This document shows, piece by piece, positions 7,981-17,470 of a DNA stretch of 64,000 nucleotides. This DNA comes from Verrucomicrobiota bacterium (lineage in GTDB: Bacteria > Verrucomicrobiota > Verrucomicrobiia > Chthoniobacterales > Chthoniobacteraceae): NCBI GenBank assembly GCA_009885995.1, contig VFJQ01000008.1, positions 46,503 through 110,502 of the forward strand, written 5' to 3'. A model generated the notes under the pieces. It had not been told where the DNA came from, ran no database searches, and was given only the letters and a program-made list of their open reading frames with translations. The position numbers and the translations under genes were made by a program. Within the stretch, counting starts at the first letter, position 1; the number at the start of each line of letters is the position of its first letter.

Positions 7981-10191
7981 TCACCGCCGCCACTTGAAGC
8001 CGACCGTCGATAACGGCGGCAGGCGCAGCACGAGCGAGTGGCTCTTGCCCTGCCACGAGATCGCGTCGGCGTGCATCCCGCCGAGGTTGCCGAGGTTCCC
8101 GCCGCCGTAGGTCTGCGCGTCGGTATTGAGCACTTCTTCGTAGAAGCCGCCGCTGTGGACACCAACGCGGTAGCCTTCGCGAGGGACGGGTGTGGCATTG
8201 ACGACGAAGATGATCACGTCGCCGTCGCGCGATTTGCGCATGAAGGCGATGACGGAGTTGTCGCTATCGTAGAAGTCGATCCACTCGAAGCCGTCGTAGG
8301 TGTCGTCGAGATCCCAGAGCGCGGGCTCGCGTTTGTAGAGCCAGTTGAGGTGCTGGACGAGGCGCTTGAGTCCGTCGTGCTCGGGGTAAGCGCAGAGGTG
8401 CCAGTCGAGCGACGTGTCGTGATTCCACTCGCGCCACTGGCCGAACTCGCCGCCCATGAAGCCGAGCTTTTTTCCCGGATGCGCGAACATCCACGCGTAG
8501 AACATCCGCAGGTTCGCGAACTTCTGCCACAGGTCGCCGGGCATCTTGTTGATCATCGAACCCTTGCCGTGGACGACTTCATCGTGGCTGAGCACGAGGA
8601 TGAAGTGCTCGTGAAATGCGTAGAGCAGCGAGAAGGTGACCGTGCCCTGGTGGTAGCGCCGGTAGAGCGGATCCTTCTGCATGTATTCGAGGAAGTCGTG
8701 CATCCACCCCATGTTCCATTTGAAGCCGAAGCCGAGCCCCCCGAGGTAAGTCGGCCGCGACACACCGGGCCACGCGGTCGATTCCTCGGCGATGGTCATG
8801 ATGCCCGGATGCCGCTCGTAGCAGACTTCGTTGAAGCGCTTGAGGAAATGGATCGCGTCGAGATTCTCGCGACCGCCGTGCGGGTTCGGGATCCACTCAC
8901 CGGGCTGGCGCGAGTAGTCGAGGTAGAGCATCGACGCGACCGCATCCACGCGCAGCCCGTCGATGTGATACTCGGCGAGCCAGAAGAGCGCGTTGGCGAT
9001 GAAGAAATTGCGCACCTCGTTGCGGCCGAAATTCGGGATGAGCGTGCCCCAGTCCTGATGCTCGCCCTGCTTCGGGTCGGCGTGCTCGTAGAGCGCGGTG
9101 CCGTCGAACTTCGCGAGGCCAAACTCGTCCTTCGGAAAATGCCCCGGCACCCAGTCGAGAATCACGCCGATGCCCGCCTGGTGGAAGCGATCCACGAGAT
9201 AGCGGAACTCGTCCGGATTCCCAAAACGCGAGGTCGGCGCAAAGAACCCCGTGACTTGATACCCCCACGACCCGTCGAACGGATGCTCGGAAACCGGCAA
9301 CAACTCGACGTGCGTGTAACCCATCTCGACCACGTAAGGCAGCAGCGTGTCCGCCATCTCGCGGTAGCTCAGGTAGCGATCACCTTCCTCCGGCTTGCGC
9401 TGCCACGAGCCGAGATGCACCTCGTAGATGCTCACCGCCGCGCGCGGCCAATCCTGCGTCTTGCGCTGCTCGATCCACTTCGCATCGCTCCACGCGTAGC
9501 GGTCGAGTTCGAAGACGAGCGACGCCGTCTCCGTGCCGTTCTGGCCAAAGAACGCGAACGGGTCGCTCTTCACGCGGAGGCCGCCGTGGCAATCGCGCAG
9601 CTCGTATTTGTAGTGCGCGCCCTCGGCCACATCGGGGATGAAAATTTCCCACACCCCACAGCCGAGCAGCTTGCGCATCGGGTGCGTGCGGCCATCCCAG
9701 CCATTGAAGTCGCCCACCACCGACACGCGCTGCGCATTCGGCGCCCACACGTGGAAGGTCGTGCCGCGCGCGCCATCGACTTCCGTGAGATGCGCGCCGA
9801 GCTTCTTCCACAGCTCCCAGTGCTGGCCTTCGGCGAAGAGGTGGAGGTCGAGCTGCCCGAGGATCGTTCCGAACGAATACGGATCGCGCTGCGTCCACGT
9901 CTGGCCGTTGTGCGCGGTGAACTCGAGCGTGTAGCGGAACCGCTCCGTCGCACCTTCGAGCGCCGCGATGAAGAACCCTTCGTGATGCACCCGCACCGCT
10001 GGCCACGATTTCTTCGGGTCATCGACGCTGCGCACCGTCACCGCCTTCGCATCGGCCCGGAAGACGCGCACGACGAGTTGATCGCCCGACTGGTGCATTC
10101 CGAGGAGCGCGAACGGATCGCCGTGGCGGGCCTCGATGATCGCATGGAGGGCACCGTCATCTATCGTCGGGAGAGAGGTGGAAAGTTTCAT
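7981..10191 (-). CDS. glgB: 1,4-alpha-glucan branching enzyme
   Basis: About 736 residues: N-terminal glgB-specific sandwich (1-110), CBM48 (about 115-210; TTFHVWAPNAQRVSVVGDFN), GH13 barrel and C-terminal all-beta domain. GH13 regions are visible: nucleophile Asp in DGLRVDAVASMLYLDY, acid/base Glu in MTIAEESTAWPG, and transition-state Asp in LVLSHDEVVHGKGS. It introduces alpha-1,6 branches in glycogen. ATG at 10191 is preferred, with GAGCGGG four bases upstream; ATG at 10206 is possible. No other glg genes adjoin it; the next gene upstream is a GT4 glycosyltransferase on the same strand, 58 bases away, whose substrate is unknown. Confidence 0.96.
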   Translation of the reverse strand: MKLSTSLPTIDDGALHAIIEARHGDPFALLGMHQSGDQLVVRVFRADAKAVTVRSVDDPKKSWPAVRVHHEGFFIAALEGATERFRYTLEFTAHNGQTWTQRDPYSFGTILGQLDLHLFAEGQHWELWKKLGAHLTEVDGARGTTFHVWAPNAQRVSVVGDFNGWDGRTHPMRKLLGCGVWEIFIPDVAEGAHYKYELRDCHGGLRVKSDPFAFFGQNGTETASLVFELDRYAWSDAKWIEQRKTQDWPRAAVSIYEVHLGSWQRKPEEGDRYLSYREMADTLLPYVVEMGYTHVELLPVSEHPFDGSWGYQVTGFFAPTSRFGNPDEFRYLVDRFHQAGIGVILDWVPGHFPKDEFGLAKFDGTALYEHADPKQGEHQDWGTLIPNFGRNEVRNFFIANALFWLAEYHIDGLRVDAVASMLYLDYSRQPGEWIPNPHGGRENLDAIHFLKRFNEVCYERHPGIMTIAEESTAWPGVSRPTYLGGLGFGFKWNMGWMHDFLEYMQKDPLYRRYHQGTVTFSLLYAFHEHFILVLSHDEVVHGKGSMINKMPGDLWQKFANLRMFYAWMFAHPGKKLGFMGGEFGQWREWNHDTSLDWHLCAYPEHDGLKRLVQHLNWLYKREPALWDLDDTYDGFEWIDFYDSDNSVIAFMRKSRDGDVIIFVVNATPVPREGYRVGVHSGGFYEEVLNTDAQTYGGGNLGNLGGMHADAISWQGKSHSLVLRLPPLSTVGFKWRR

Positions 10192-10249
10192 CGCCCGCTC
10201 ATGCAATCGCGAACCATGCGCCCCGCCAAGTGCGAATCTGTAAGCGCGG

Positions 10250-11335
10250 CTACATCAGCAGAGGCGCGATCTGCTCCCGCCAGATCGTCTCCCACGAGTA
10301 GCGCCGCAGCGCCTCGCGCCTCGCTCGGTGCGCGGGCGAACGATCCAGCGTCCGCTCGATGAGGCTCGCGATTTCGCCCACCGACGCGTCGGCGGCAAAC
10401 ACCTGCAAACCGTGTTCGAGCAGTCCGTTGATCGGGTCCACATCCGCGCAAAACGCAGCGATCCGATGCACCGCCGCCTCGATCACCGGCAGGCCGAAGC
10501 CCTCCTGCCGGCTCGGGAAAAAGAGCGCATCGGCCAGCGCGTAAAGCGACACGACATCCGAATCCCCGACGGCGAACGAGTCCCCCACAAACAGCGCCGC
10601 CTCGCGCAAGCCGAGCGCGTCGCGCCGGCGGTGCAGCTCCGCAGCGTAGGCGTCGCTCTTTGCATTGTGCGGATCGGCGGCGGCTGTGATCAACGTCACT
10701 GCGTCGCGCCCGCGCCGGCGCAATTCCGCGACCACCTCGAGCCCCAGTTCCACGTTCTTTCGGCGCAGCAGCCGCGTCGGCTGGATCAGCACGATTTCCC
10801 GCGCGAGCAGCCCGTGCTTCCCGGCGAACGCCTTTACCGCAGGCGTGAGCCCGAGCACGGCGGCTGGGTCGATGCCATTCGGGATCACCCGCGCCTCGCA
10901 GCCGGTCAGCGCCGAAAACTGCCGCGCACGATGCTCCGACACCACCACGTAGGTGAACCGCGGACACGCCCGCGCCAGCCGATCCCACGGCGGTCGATGC
11001 CACGGGTGATCGTAGTCGGGATTGCACGCCGCGAGGTCGTGGACCCACGCGACCCAGCGCACGTGTGGCATTTCCTCCGCGAACTGCCACAGCGCCTCCG
11101 TCAGCGGCAGGTCGAAAGGCATCGTCATTACATTATGCGCGATCACCACGTCGCGGTCCCGCAGCGCCTCGCGCAAGTCTTCCATCCGCCGAAGCACCGC
11201 GTCCGGCGCCCCGTGCCGCGCGATGGTCCGCGCCTCGTGCCCCGCATCCGCGAAGAGCCGGGCGTGCGCCCCGACGATGCTCTCCACACCGCCGATCACC
11301 GGCGGCACCGAGTAGTGCAGCAAGCCGATCTTCAT
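10250..11335 (-). CDS. GT4 family glycosyltransferase
   Basis: 361 residues in GT-B fold order: N-terminal acceptor domain starting MKIGLLHYSVPPVIGGVES and C-terminal donor domain with ARVIPNGIDPAAVLG, LIQPTRLLRRKNVELGLE and the E-x7-E motif in SRQEGFGLPVIEAA. It transfers a sugar from a nucleotide donor; donor and acceptor cannot be told. The unusual VWVHD-like block (WVAWVHDLAACNPDYD) is typical of bacterial GT4 enzymes. The start at 11335 is the first Met in a conserved GT4 N-terminus; the frame is open further upstream but that portion is antisense to the tRNA and is not coding. The next gene, 11378, is divergent, with 42 bases between. Confidence 0.9.
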   Translation of the reverse strand: MKIGLLHYSVPPVIGGVESIVGAHARLFADAGHEARTIARHGAPDAVLRRMEDLREALRDRDVVIAHNVMTMPFDLPLTEALWQFAEEMPHVRWVAWVHDLAACNPDYDHPWHRPPWDRLARACPRFTYVVVSEHRARQFSALTGCEARVIPNGIDPAAVLGLTPAVKAFAGKHGLLAREIVLIQPTRLLRRKNVELGLEVVAELRRRGRDAVTLITAAADPHNAKSDAYAAELHRRRDALGLREAALFVGDSFAVGDSDVVSLYALADALFFPSRQEGFGLPVIEAAVHRIAAFCADVDPINGLLEHGLQVFAADASVGEIASLIERTLDRSPAHRARREALRRYSWETIWREQIAPLLM

Positions 11336-11377
11336 CCCCGCACGCCCCGTGGCGCGTGTGATGCTTTTGGCTGCGGT

Positions 11378-11650
11378 ATGAGATTCATCGCTCTCCTCAT
11401 TGTCGTCGCCATCATCTATCTCGCCTGGTCGCGCCGAGGTCCAGTCACCTCCGTCGATAACGCGATGAAGGAAGCCGATGCCGTGGCGGAGACGGCGCCG
11501 GCACGGAACCCGGCCACCGTTTATCCCCCGAAAGCGAAGACCGCGCAGCCCGCCCAGCCCGCGCAACCCTCCTCCGGCCTGCGCCGCCCGATCGACCGCA
11601 CCCGCGCCGTGATGGATCAGGTCCAGCAACGCGCCGCCGAGCCATTTTAG
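11378..11650 (+). CDS. Small single-pass membrane protein, function unknown
   Basis: 90 residues: N-terminal hydrophobic helix (FIALLIVVAIIYLAW, residues 3-17) followed by basic SRR, then a Pro/Ala/Lys/Gln-rich region with PAQPAQP repeats and a charged C-terminus. It is probably anchored in the inner membrane with a flexible tail. I recognise no family. It is divergent from the glycosyltransferase, 42 bases away, so it may share that promoter region. Its TAG stop is part of a TAGGTAGGGTC sequence duplicated at 11648 and 11660, at the edge of a dispersed repeat. Confidence 0.62.
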   Translation: MRFIALLIVVAIIYLAWSRRGPVTSVDNAMKEADAVAETAPARNPATVYPPKAKTAQPAQPAQPSSGLRRPIDRTRAVMDQVQQRAAEPF

Positions 11651-11662
11651 GTAGGGTCTTAG

Positions 11663-11715
11663 GTAGGGTCCGCTGTCCCAGCGGACCGCGGCGCGCTGAG
11701 GACAGCGCGCCCTAC
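11663..11715. repeat. GTAGGG...CCCTAC dispersed palindrome, copy A1
   Basis: Starts GTAGGGTCCGCTGTCC and ends GCGCGCCCTAC. It holds two back-to-back hairpins: TCCGCTG/CAGCGGA (left) and GGCGCGCTG/CAGCGCGCC with an interrupting AGGA (right). The left end is duplicated (TAGGTAGGGTC at 11648 and 11660). Three related copies occur at 24997, 43900 and 63666. Confidence 0.8.
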
Positions 11716-11813
11716 CCTGCAAACCGTGCTTGCGCAGCGGGCGCGACTCATTATTTTCCGCGCCCTCAAAAACGCCAGGGTAGCTCAGTGGTAGAGCGGG
11801 GGACTCATAAGCC

Positions 11814-12320
<507 letters not shown>

Positions 12321-12379
12321 TGGTTGGGTCCGGCAATTTGGCATTTGCCAATCGCGGTGCGCCATGTTTTTCGCCGCAC

Positions 12380-12733
12380 ATGAATGCCTCGACCGCTCTC
12401 CGCTTTGCCGCCGTGTTTGGATTTCTCGGTGTCGCGCTCGGCGCGTTCGGCGCGCATGGGTTGCACGATCTGCTGGTGAAGAACGAGCGGCTGGCGAATT
12501 GGGAGACGGCAGTGCTTTACCACCTCGTCCACGCGGCGGTGCTGGTGGCGATTTCGATGGGCGAAAAGGTGCCGCGCCTGGCCTGGTGGCTGTTTGCGAG
12601 CGGGATCGTGGTCTTCAGCGGGACGCTATACGTGCTCGCGATCACGAACATGAAATGGCTCGGCGCGATCACGCCGCTCGGCGGGTTGGCGCTGCTCGGC
12701 GGCTGGCTGGCGCTCGCCTTCGCGCGGCGCTAG
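12380..12733 (+). CDS. DUF423 (YgdD-like) inner-membrane protein
   Basis: 117 residues, four hydrophobic segments (about 6-25, 45-62, 68-87, 92-113), with the family motifs GALGAFGAHGL-like (ALGAFGAHGLHD) and YHLVHAAVL. The function of the family is unknown. ATG at 12380 gives the normal length; the region upstream contains the Nudix start on the other strand, 60 bases away, so the promoters are divergent. The stop codon overlaps the convergent nucleotidyltransferase stop by four bases. Confidence 0.88.
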   Translation: MNASTALRFAAVFGFLGVALGAFGAHGLHDLLVKNERLANWETAVLYHLVHAAVLVAISMGEKVPRLAWWLFASGIVVFSGTLYVLAITNMKWLGAITPLGGLALLGGWLALAFARR

Positions 12734-13650
12734 GCGACGTCCGTATCGCGCAGCGTGCCGCCGGCGGTCCGTTCGGCGACGACGATGCAGCGCTCGATGT
12801 CGGCAGCGGCGGCGACTTCTCCCCTGCTCCACACGAGCGAGTCGTGGACGCGCGCACCGGCGCCGATCCTCGCACCCGCTCCGATCGCGCTCGCGCCGGT
12901 GATGCGCGCATCAGGGTCGATGTGCGCGGCGGGGTCGATCCACGGGCCGGCGCTGAGTTGGCGATGCACGGCGAGATATTGCTCGCGCGAGCCGAGGTCG
13001 AACCACTCGCCGTCGTCGATCACCACGCCGCCTAGCTTCGCGCCGGAGCGGATCATGTCGCAGAAGATCGGGACGACGCTGATCTTCGTGGCGGCGGGGA
13101 TGCGGGAGAAAAACTCCGGTTCGACGAGGTAGATGCCGGTGAAAAGGAACTGCGGCGTGCGGTCCGGATGAAGTCGGCGGGCGATGTCGGAGATGCGGCC
13201 GGTCTTCTCGTCCCACGCGACCTGCAGCGGGCCGTCCTTCGAGCGGAGCACGAGCGTGACTTCGTTGCCGGCGGCGCGATGGGCGCGCAGCGCGGGCGCG
13301 AGCGGGAGCGTGCTGAGGATGTCGCCGTTATAGACCCAGAACGGCCCGCCGCGGAGCACGTCCTCGACGTTTTTGATGCCGCCCGCCGTCTCGAGCACCT
13401 CGGGGGTTTCCTCCCGAAAGACGATGGGCGCACCGCGATAGGCGGTCTCGGGAAAGACGCGCGGATACACGTCGGCGCGCCAGTGCGTATTCACCACGAA
13501 GCGCTCGACGCCGATGCCGAGCAGGTGATCGAACGCGTAAGTGAGCAGCGGGCGATTGGCGACCGGGATGAGCGGCTTCGGGCAGTGATCGGTGAGCGGA
13601 CGCAGCCGCGTGCCGAGGCCTGCGCCGAGGACGAAAGCCTGCGCGATCAC
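12730..13650 (-). CDS. Sugar-1-phosphate nucleotidyltransferase
   Basis: 306 residues. The N-terminal Rossmann-type nucleotidyltransferase domain has the signature GAGLGTRLRPLT followed by KPLIPVANRPLL, and the metal-binding block VYNGDIL; the C-terminal part (about 220-306) has hexapeptide left-handed helix repeats (IDPAAHIDPDARITGASAIGAGARI, written here in part). This is the build of mannose-1-phosphate guanylyltransferase or MurNAc/GlcNAc-1-P uridylyltransferases (MurU-like); the nucleotide cannot be decided. GTG start at 13650 overlaps the tsaB stop (GTGA), so it is the last gene in the sppA-to-here operon. Its 3' end overlaps the DUF423 gene. Confidence 0.86.
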   Translation of the reverse strand: MIAQAFVLGAGLGTRLRPLTDHCPKPLIPVANRPLLTYAFDHLLGIGVERFVVNTHWRADVYPRVFPETAYRGAPIVFREETPEVLETAGGIKNVEDVLRGGPFWVYNGDILSTLPLAPALRAHRAAGNEVTLVLRSKDGPLQVAWDEKTGRISDIARRLHPDRTPQFLFTGIYLVEPEFFSRIPAATKISVVPIFCDMIRSGAKLGGVVIDDGEWFDLGSREQYLAVHRQLSAGPWIDPAAHIDPDARITGASAIGAGARIGAGARVHDSLVWSRGEVAAAADIERCIVVAERTAGGTLRDTDVA

Positions 13651-14249
13651 CGTGCCTTCGGTTGCGTGATGTGCGGCTCGCGCAGGTAGAGCGGCTCGAG
13701 GTCTTCAGTCTGCACGATGCCGATACCCGCGACGGCCATCTCCGCGAGGATCACAGCGCTCGGGCGGACGATCTGCACCGAGGGAAAGGCCGGGACCGGC
13801 GCGGTGGCATAGACCGGCAGTGCGCGCGCGGCGATCTCGTCGCGCACCTCGCGTTCGCTGAGGAGCCGCGGGCCGTCCTGGCAGGTGCGCCGATGCAGCC
13901 ATGTGAAATAGAACGCGCCACGGCGGGCGTCGCCGATGGCGAAATACTCCTCGTTGTCGGGCTCGAGCGCGGCGACCGACGGGATGCCGACCAACTCGGC
14001 GCCGAGGACGAGATTCATGCCGATCGCCGCCGCAATGCCGACGCGCACGCCGGCGTAGGAGCCGGGGCCGAGGCCGACGACGATGCGATCGAATCGCGCG
14101 GCGTATCCGCGCGCCTTTTCCAGCGCAGTGAAGAGCTCGGAGCTGTGGCTGCGGTCGGCCTGAAAACGCCGTTGGTAGGAGATCTCGCCGAAGGAATAAA
14201 CGGCCACGCTGCCTTCCGCTGTCGAGGTATCGAGGGCGAGGGCGATCAT
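13647..14249 (-). CDS. tsaB: tRNA N6-threonylcarbamoyladenosine protein TsaB
   Basis: 200 residues of the ASKHA fold: MIALALDTSTAEGSVAVY, then SHSSELF and GLGPGSYAGVRVG (phosphate-binding loop) at about residues 60-75. TsaB works with TsaD, TsaE and TsaC to make t6A at position 37 of ANN-decoding tRNAs; it lacks the metal-binding residues of TsaD. Start ATG at 14249 is fixed by the four-base overlap with the tsaE stop. tsaD and tsaC are not in the window. Confidence 0.93.
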   Translation of the reverse strand: MIALALDTSTAEGSVAVYSFGEISYQRRFQADRSHSSELFTALEKARGYAARFDRIVVGLGPGSYAGVRVGIAAAIGMNLVLGAELVGIPSVAALEPDNEEYFAIGDARRGAFYFTWLHRRTCQDGPRLLSEREVRDEIAARALPVYATAPVPAFPSVQIVRPSAVILAEMAVAGIGIVQTEDLEPLYLREPHITQPKAR

Positions 14250-14662
14250 TTCCGTTCGGTGATGGAGCGCCGGTTGTCGCCGGTGATGCTGAGTTGGAAC
14301 CAACGCGTGTGCTCCGGGAGCAGGGCCGGAAATTTGTCCGCCCACTCAATGACGCATACGCCATCGCTGGCGAGGTAATCTTCGATGCCGATGTCGATTA
14401 CCTCGTCTTCATTTTCGATCCGGTAGAAGTCGAAGTGATAGAGCGGCATGAGGCCCCCGAGATACTCGTGGATGAGGGTGAAGGTCGGGCTGGTCACCTC
14501 GCCCATGTAGCCGAGGCCGTCGGCGAGGCCTTTGACGAACTGCGTCTTGCCCGAGCCAAGCTCGCCGCTCAGCGCGATGACGCCGCCACGCTGGAGGGCA
14601 GGCGCGAGCTTCTGCGCGAAGGCGAGGGTCTCAGAGGGTTTGGCGGAAGTGGTCGTAGCCAC
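14246..14662 (-). CDS. tsaE: tRNA t6A biosynthesis ATPase TsaE
   Basis: 138 residues with P-loop GELGSGKTQFVKGL (about 33-46), then TSPTFTLIHEY and the YHFDFYRI and VIEWADKF blocks that define the TsaE family. It is the ATPase that resets the TsaBD complex during t6A synthesis. GTG at 14662 is the likely start. It overlaps the thiL 3' end by 32 bases and the tsaB start by four, so the genes are translationally coupled. Confidence 0.95.
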   Translation of the reverse strand: MATTTSAKPSETLAFAQKLAPALQRGGVIALSGELGSGKTQFVKGLADGLGYMGEVTSPTFTLIHEYLGGLMPLYHFDFYRIENEDEVIDIGIEDYLASDGVCVIEWADKFPALLPEHTRWFQLSITGDNRRSITERK

Positions 14663-15551
14663 GTGGCGGGCAGGCGGGTTGGGTTCCGAAAGTTAGCTGA
14701 TTGAGTGTTCCTATGCGCGAGAGACGTAGCCTTGGAAAAGCTTTTTGCCACTCCCGTTCGAGAAGTAAGCTGGCGCGCTCGGCGATGGAAAACAGCAATT
14801 CGTAGTCCTCGCCGTCGTTCCAAGCTTGTGCCGACTTGCAGCCGCGCGTCACAGGCACCGACTTGATCGAATATCCGCAACCGCTCGCGCAGGCGAGCCG
14901 CTGCAGGTCGGCGGCGAGGCCATCGCTGAGGTCCATCATCGCGTGCGGGAGGAAGTGCGCGGCGAGCCAGCGGGCCTCGGCGAGGCGCGGGGTGAAGTCG
15001 AGATGTTTGCCCGCGAGCGAGCCGCCGAGGCGACCGGTGACATATAATGCGTCGCCCGCTCGGCCGCCGCTGCGGCGCACGCAGCGGGTGCGCTCGACTT
15101 CGCCGGTGAGGGCGACATTGATGAAGACGGCGCCGGGCGAACGCGCGGTCTCGCCGCCGACGATGCCGACGCCAAACTTGCGCGCGGCCTTCGCGATGCC
15201 GGCGTAAAGCCCATCGAGCCATGCGACCGGCTGCGTGCGCGGCACGGCGACGGTGATGAGTGCGTGCCGCGGTTCGCCGCCCATCGCGGCGATGTCGCTG
15301 ATCGCGCGACAGAGCGCCTTCCACCCGACGCGGCGCGGGTCGGCGTCCGGTGCGAAGTGGACGTGCTCGATGACGCAGTCGGTCTTGAGGAGCTGCCAGC
15401 GGCGGTCGCGCGGGCGTCCGATGACGGCGCAATCATCGCCCGGTCCGGTGAGCACATCCGCGCCGGCAGGTTGGCCGCGCAGGAGCCGGGCGACCAGCGC
15501 GTCTTCGCCGAGGTCGGCGAGGGTCAGGAGGGCTGGAAGTTTTGCGCCCAC
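14631..15551 (-). CDS. thiL: Thiamine-monophosphate kinase
   Basis: About 306 residues of the PurM/ThiL fold: GPGDDCAVIG near the N-terminus, TDCVIEHVHF, AISDIAAMGG, then VGGETARSPG and the C-terminal DLSDGLAADL and NDGEDYELLF blocks. It phosphorylates thiamine monophosphate to the diphosphate. No ATG precedes the conserved LGEDALVARLL; GTG at 15551 is the best start and overlaps the CPBP gene by 28 bases. No other thiamine gene and no TPP riboswitch are visible nearby, so its place with tsaE/tsaB appears to be a housekeeping grouping. Confidence 0.92.
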   Translation of the reverse strand: MGAKLPALLTLADLGEDALVARLLRGQPAGADVLTGPGDDCAVIGRPRDRRWQLLKTDCVIEHVHFAPDADPRRVGWKALCRAISDIAAMGGEPRHALITVAVPRTQPVAWLDGLYAGIAKAARKFGVGIVGGETARSPGAVFINVALTGEVERTRCVRRSGGRAGDALYVTGRLGGSLAGKHLDFTPRLAEARWLAAHFLPHAMMDLSDGLAADLQRLACASGCGYSIKSVPVTRGCKSAQAWNDGEDYELLFSIAERASLLLEREWQKAFPRLRLSRIGTLNQLTFGTQPACPPRGYDHFRQTL

Positions 15552-16348
15552 GTGAAGATGGCGAGTTGCACTCCGTTGAACGTCATGTGCATCGCGATCG
15601 GCACGACCAGCGAGCCGCTCCACTCGTAGGCGAGCGTGAGGGCGAGGGCGAGCACGAGCAATGCAGGCAGCGCGACGATATTGACGTGGATCGCGGCGAA
15701 GAGCGTCGCGGTGAAAACCGCGCTCGCAAGCGCTCCAGCCCAGCCTTTGAACGTCGCGTAGAAGTAGCCGCGGAAGATGGTCTCCTCGACGATGGGCTGG
15801 AAGATGACGGCGACGAAAAGGAGCAACGCGAGGTTCTGGCGATCGCCGGATTGTGCGACCTGCCGGTAGAGCTTCACGACGTCCTGCTCCTGGGCGCCGT
15901 CCTGGAGCGCGAATTGGACGAGCTGCGCGAGGATGTGCATGAGCGGGTAGATGGCCGCGACCATGAGCGCTCCCACGAGCGCCGCGCGCCACACGGGCCA
16001 CCGCCGCAGGCCGAACAATTCGACCGGCGAAATCCGCCGGATCCGCAAGAACCCGACGAGCAGGCCGAGGAGCCCGAGGAAGAAGATCATGTTCGGGATG
16101 ATGTGCTCGGCCTTGAGTTTCGGTGCCGGCGCCGGCGCGCTGCCGCCCGCAGCCGCTTGACCGACAACGAGGAGCGCGAAATAGCCGCACAAAAAGAAGC
16201 TGATGAGCAGGTCGGGCAGACCGAGCGCTTGGGCCTGCACGCGCCCACCCGTTTCCCAAACGCGCCGCAGCAGCCGAGCTCCGAGGATCACCCCGGGCAG
16301 CGCGAAGATGACCATGGCCCAGAGCAGGGCCGTGACAGGTTCGTTCAC
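15524..16348 (-). CDS. CPBP-family intramembrane metalloprotease
   Basis: 274 residues with about eight hydrophobic segments. The C-terminal half carries the family motifs: EETIFRGY (EExxxR), FAAIHVN and HMTFN, which supply the catalytic Glu pair and the two metal His. Members include CAAX prenyl proteases in eukaryotes and bacteriocin-immunity or signalling proteases in bacteria; here the substrate is unknown. GTG at 16348 overlaps the sppA stop (GTGA). A Pro/Ala-rich loop (APAPAPKLK) separates the second and third segments. Confidence 0.87.
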   Translation of the reverse strand: MNEPVTALLWAMVIFALPGVILGARLLRRVWETGGRVQAQALGLPDLLISFFLCGYFALLVVGQAAAGGSAPAPAPKLKAEHIIPNMIFFLGLLGLLVGFLRIRRISPVELFGLRRWPVWRAALVGALMVAAIYPLMHILAQLVQFALQDGAQEQDVVKLYRQVAQSGDRQNLALLLFVAVIFQPIVEETIFRGYFYATFKGWAGALASAVFTATLFAAIHVNIVALPALLVLALALTLAYEWSGSLVVPIAMHMTFNGVQLAIFTWAQNFQPS

Positions 16349-17358
16349 GGGGCGAAGAAGCTCGGAAGATAATATGCCCGGCCCGGCTCGAGCTTCGGCA
16401 GCGCGGCGTGCAGATCGACCTCGACCTTGTGCGAGCCATCTGCCTTCCCGAGCAGGCGCAGGAAGCGACTCAAGCCAATCGGCGAGGCGTAGCGGACGAT
16501 GCGAGCGTTCTTGGCGCCGCTGAGCGCGATGGCCTTGGCGTAGGCGTCCTCGACCTCGCCGACCTGGTCCACGAGCTTCGCCGCGAGTGCGTCCTTGCCG
16601 CTCACGACGCGACCGTCGGCGACGCCGTTTTTGAGCTGATCGATGGGCAGCTTCCGTTCCTTCGCCACGATGCCGACGAACTTGTCGTAAGTCTGCATGA
16701 CCATCTTCTGGACGTAGTCTTTTTCCTCGTCGGAGAGGTCGCGCGAGCCGCTGAGCATGTCCTTGAAGGCGCCGCTTTTGAACGTGACGAACTCAAGCCC
16801 AACCTTGTCGAAGAGTGTCTTGTATTTGAGCGACTGCATGATGACGCCGATCGAGCCGGTGAAGCTCGTCTCGTGGGCGATGAGGTGGCTGCCGCCGCAC
16901 GCGACGTAGTAGCCGCCGCTCGCCGCCATCGAGCCCATGTAGATGACGACAGGCTTTTTCTTCTCGTCGCGAAATCTGCGGACGGCGTTGTAGATCGTGT
17001 CGCTGGCGGTGACTTCGCCGCCGGGCGAGTCGATGTGGAGGACGACGGCCTTGATTGCCTTGTCGTCGGCCGCCTGGCGAAGCTGGACCTTGATGTCGTC
17101 CACGGCGGTGTCGGCGAAGGCGCCCGGCTCGAAGCCGCTGATGACGCCACGCAGGTGGACGACGAGGATCTTGTCCGCGTCGCCCTTTTCTTTCGCCGGC
17201 GTGAGCACGGTTTCCTCGAATTTTTCCACCCCGCTGGAAACGCTCACGGCACTGCCGGATCCGCCGAGGAAGACCACGTTCACGACGAGGCTGAGCCCGA
17301 GCAGAAACAGCGAGACGATCAGCGCGGAAACGAGGCAGCCGGAGCGTGGCGGATTCAT
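16345..17358 (-). CDS. sppA: Signal peptide peptidase SppA (short form)
   Basis: 337 residues: one N-terminal membrane helix (about 9-30), then a single S49 protease domain. The Ser nucleophile lies in GSMAASGGYYVA and the Lys general base in KSGAFKDMLSGSRD; HIDSPGGEV is the preceding conserved strand. It digests cleaved signal peptides in the membrane. This is the short, single-domain form as in Bacillus, not the tandem E. coli form. ATG at 17358 is the first Met directly before the basic/hydrophobic leader. It heads the operon of overlapping genes down to 12730 and is divergent from the kinase gene, with 112 bases between. Confidence 0.92.
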   Translation of the reverse strand: MNPPRSGCLVSALIVSLFLLGLSLVVNVVFLGGSGSAVSVSSGVEKFEETVLTPAKEKGDADKILVVHLRGVISGFEPGAFADTAVDDIKVQLRQAADDKAIKAVVLHIDSPGGEVTASDTIYNAVRRFRDEKKKPVVIYMGSMAASGGYYVACGGSHLIAHETSFTGSIGVIMQSLKYKTLFDKVGLEFVTFKSGAFKDMLSGSRDLSDEEKDYVQKMVMQTYDKFVGIVAKERKLPIDQLKNGVADGRVVSGKDALAAKLVDQVGEVEDAYAKAIALSGAKNARIVRYASPIGLSRFLRLLGKADGSHKVEVDLHAALPKLEPGRAYYLPSFFAP

Positions 17359-17470
17359 GAGGCGCGCACCGTGGAGGAGAAGCACGGCGTCGGCAAGCTC
17401 CCCGGACATTTCACTTGCGCCGGAGGGCGTCCCGGGGTGCATTCTTTGGGTTCAACGAACGACTCGCGTC

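Noticed and set aside
8038..10362. Plus-strand open frame of about 774 codons opposite glgB
   Set aside because: It is rich in Arg, Ala and Val with no domain, and the minus strand encodes intact GlgB; this is a high-GC antisense shadow.
14631..15551. TPP riboswitch near thiL
   Set aside because: thiL is internal to an overlapping operon and no CTGAGA-type thi-box is seen upstream of sppA.
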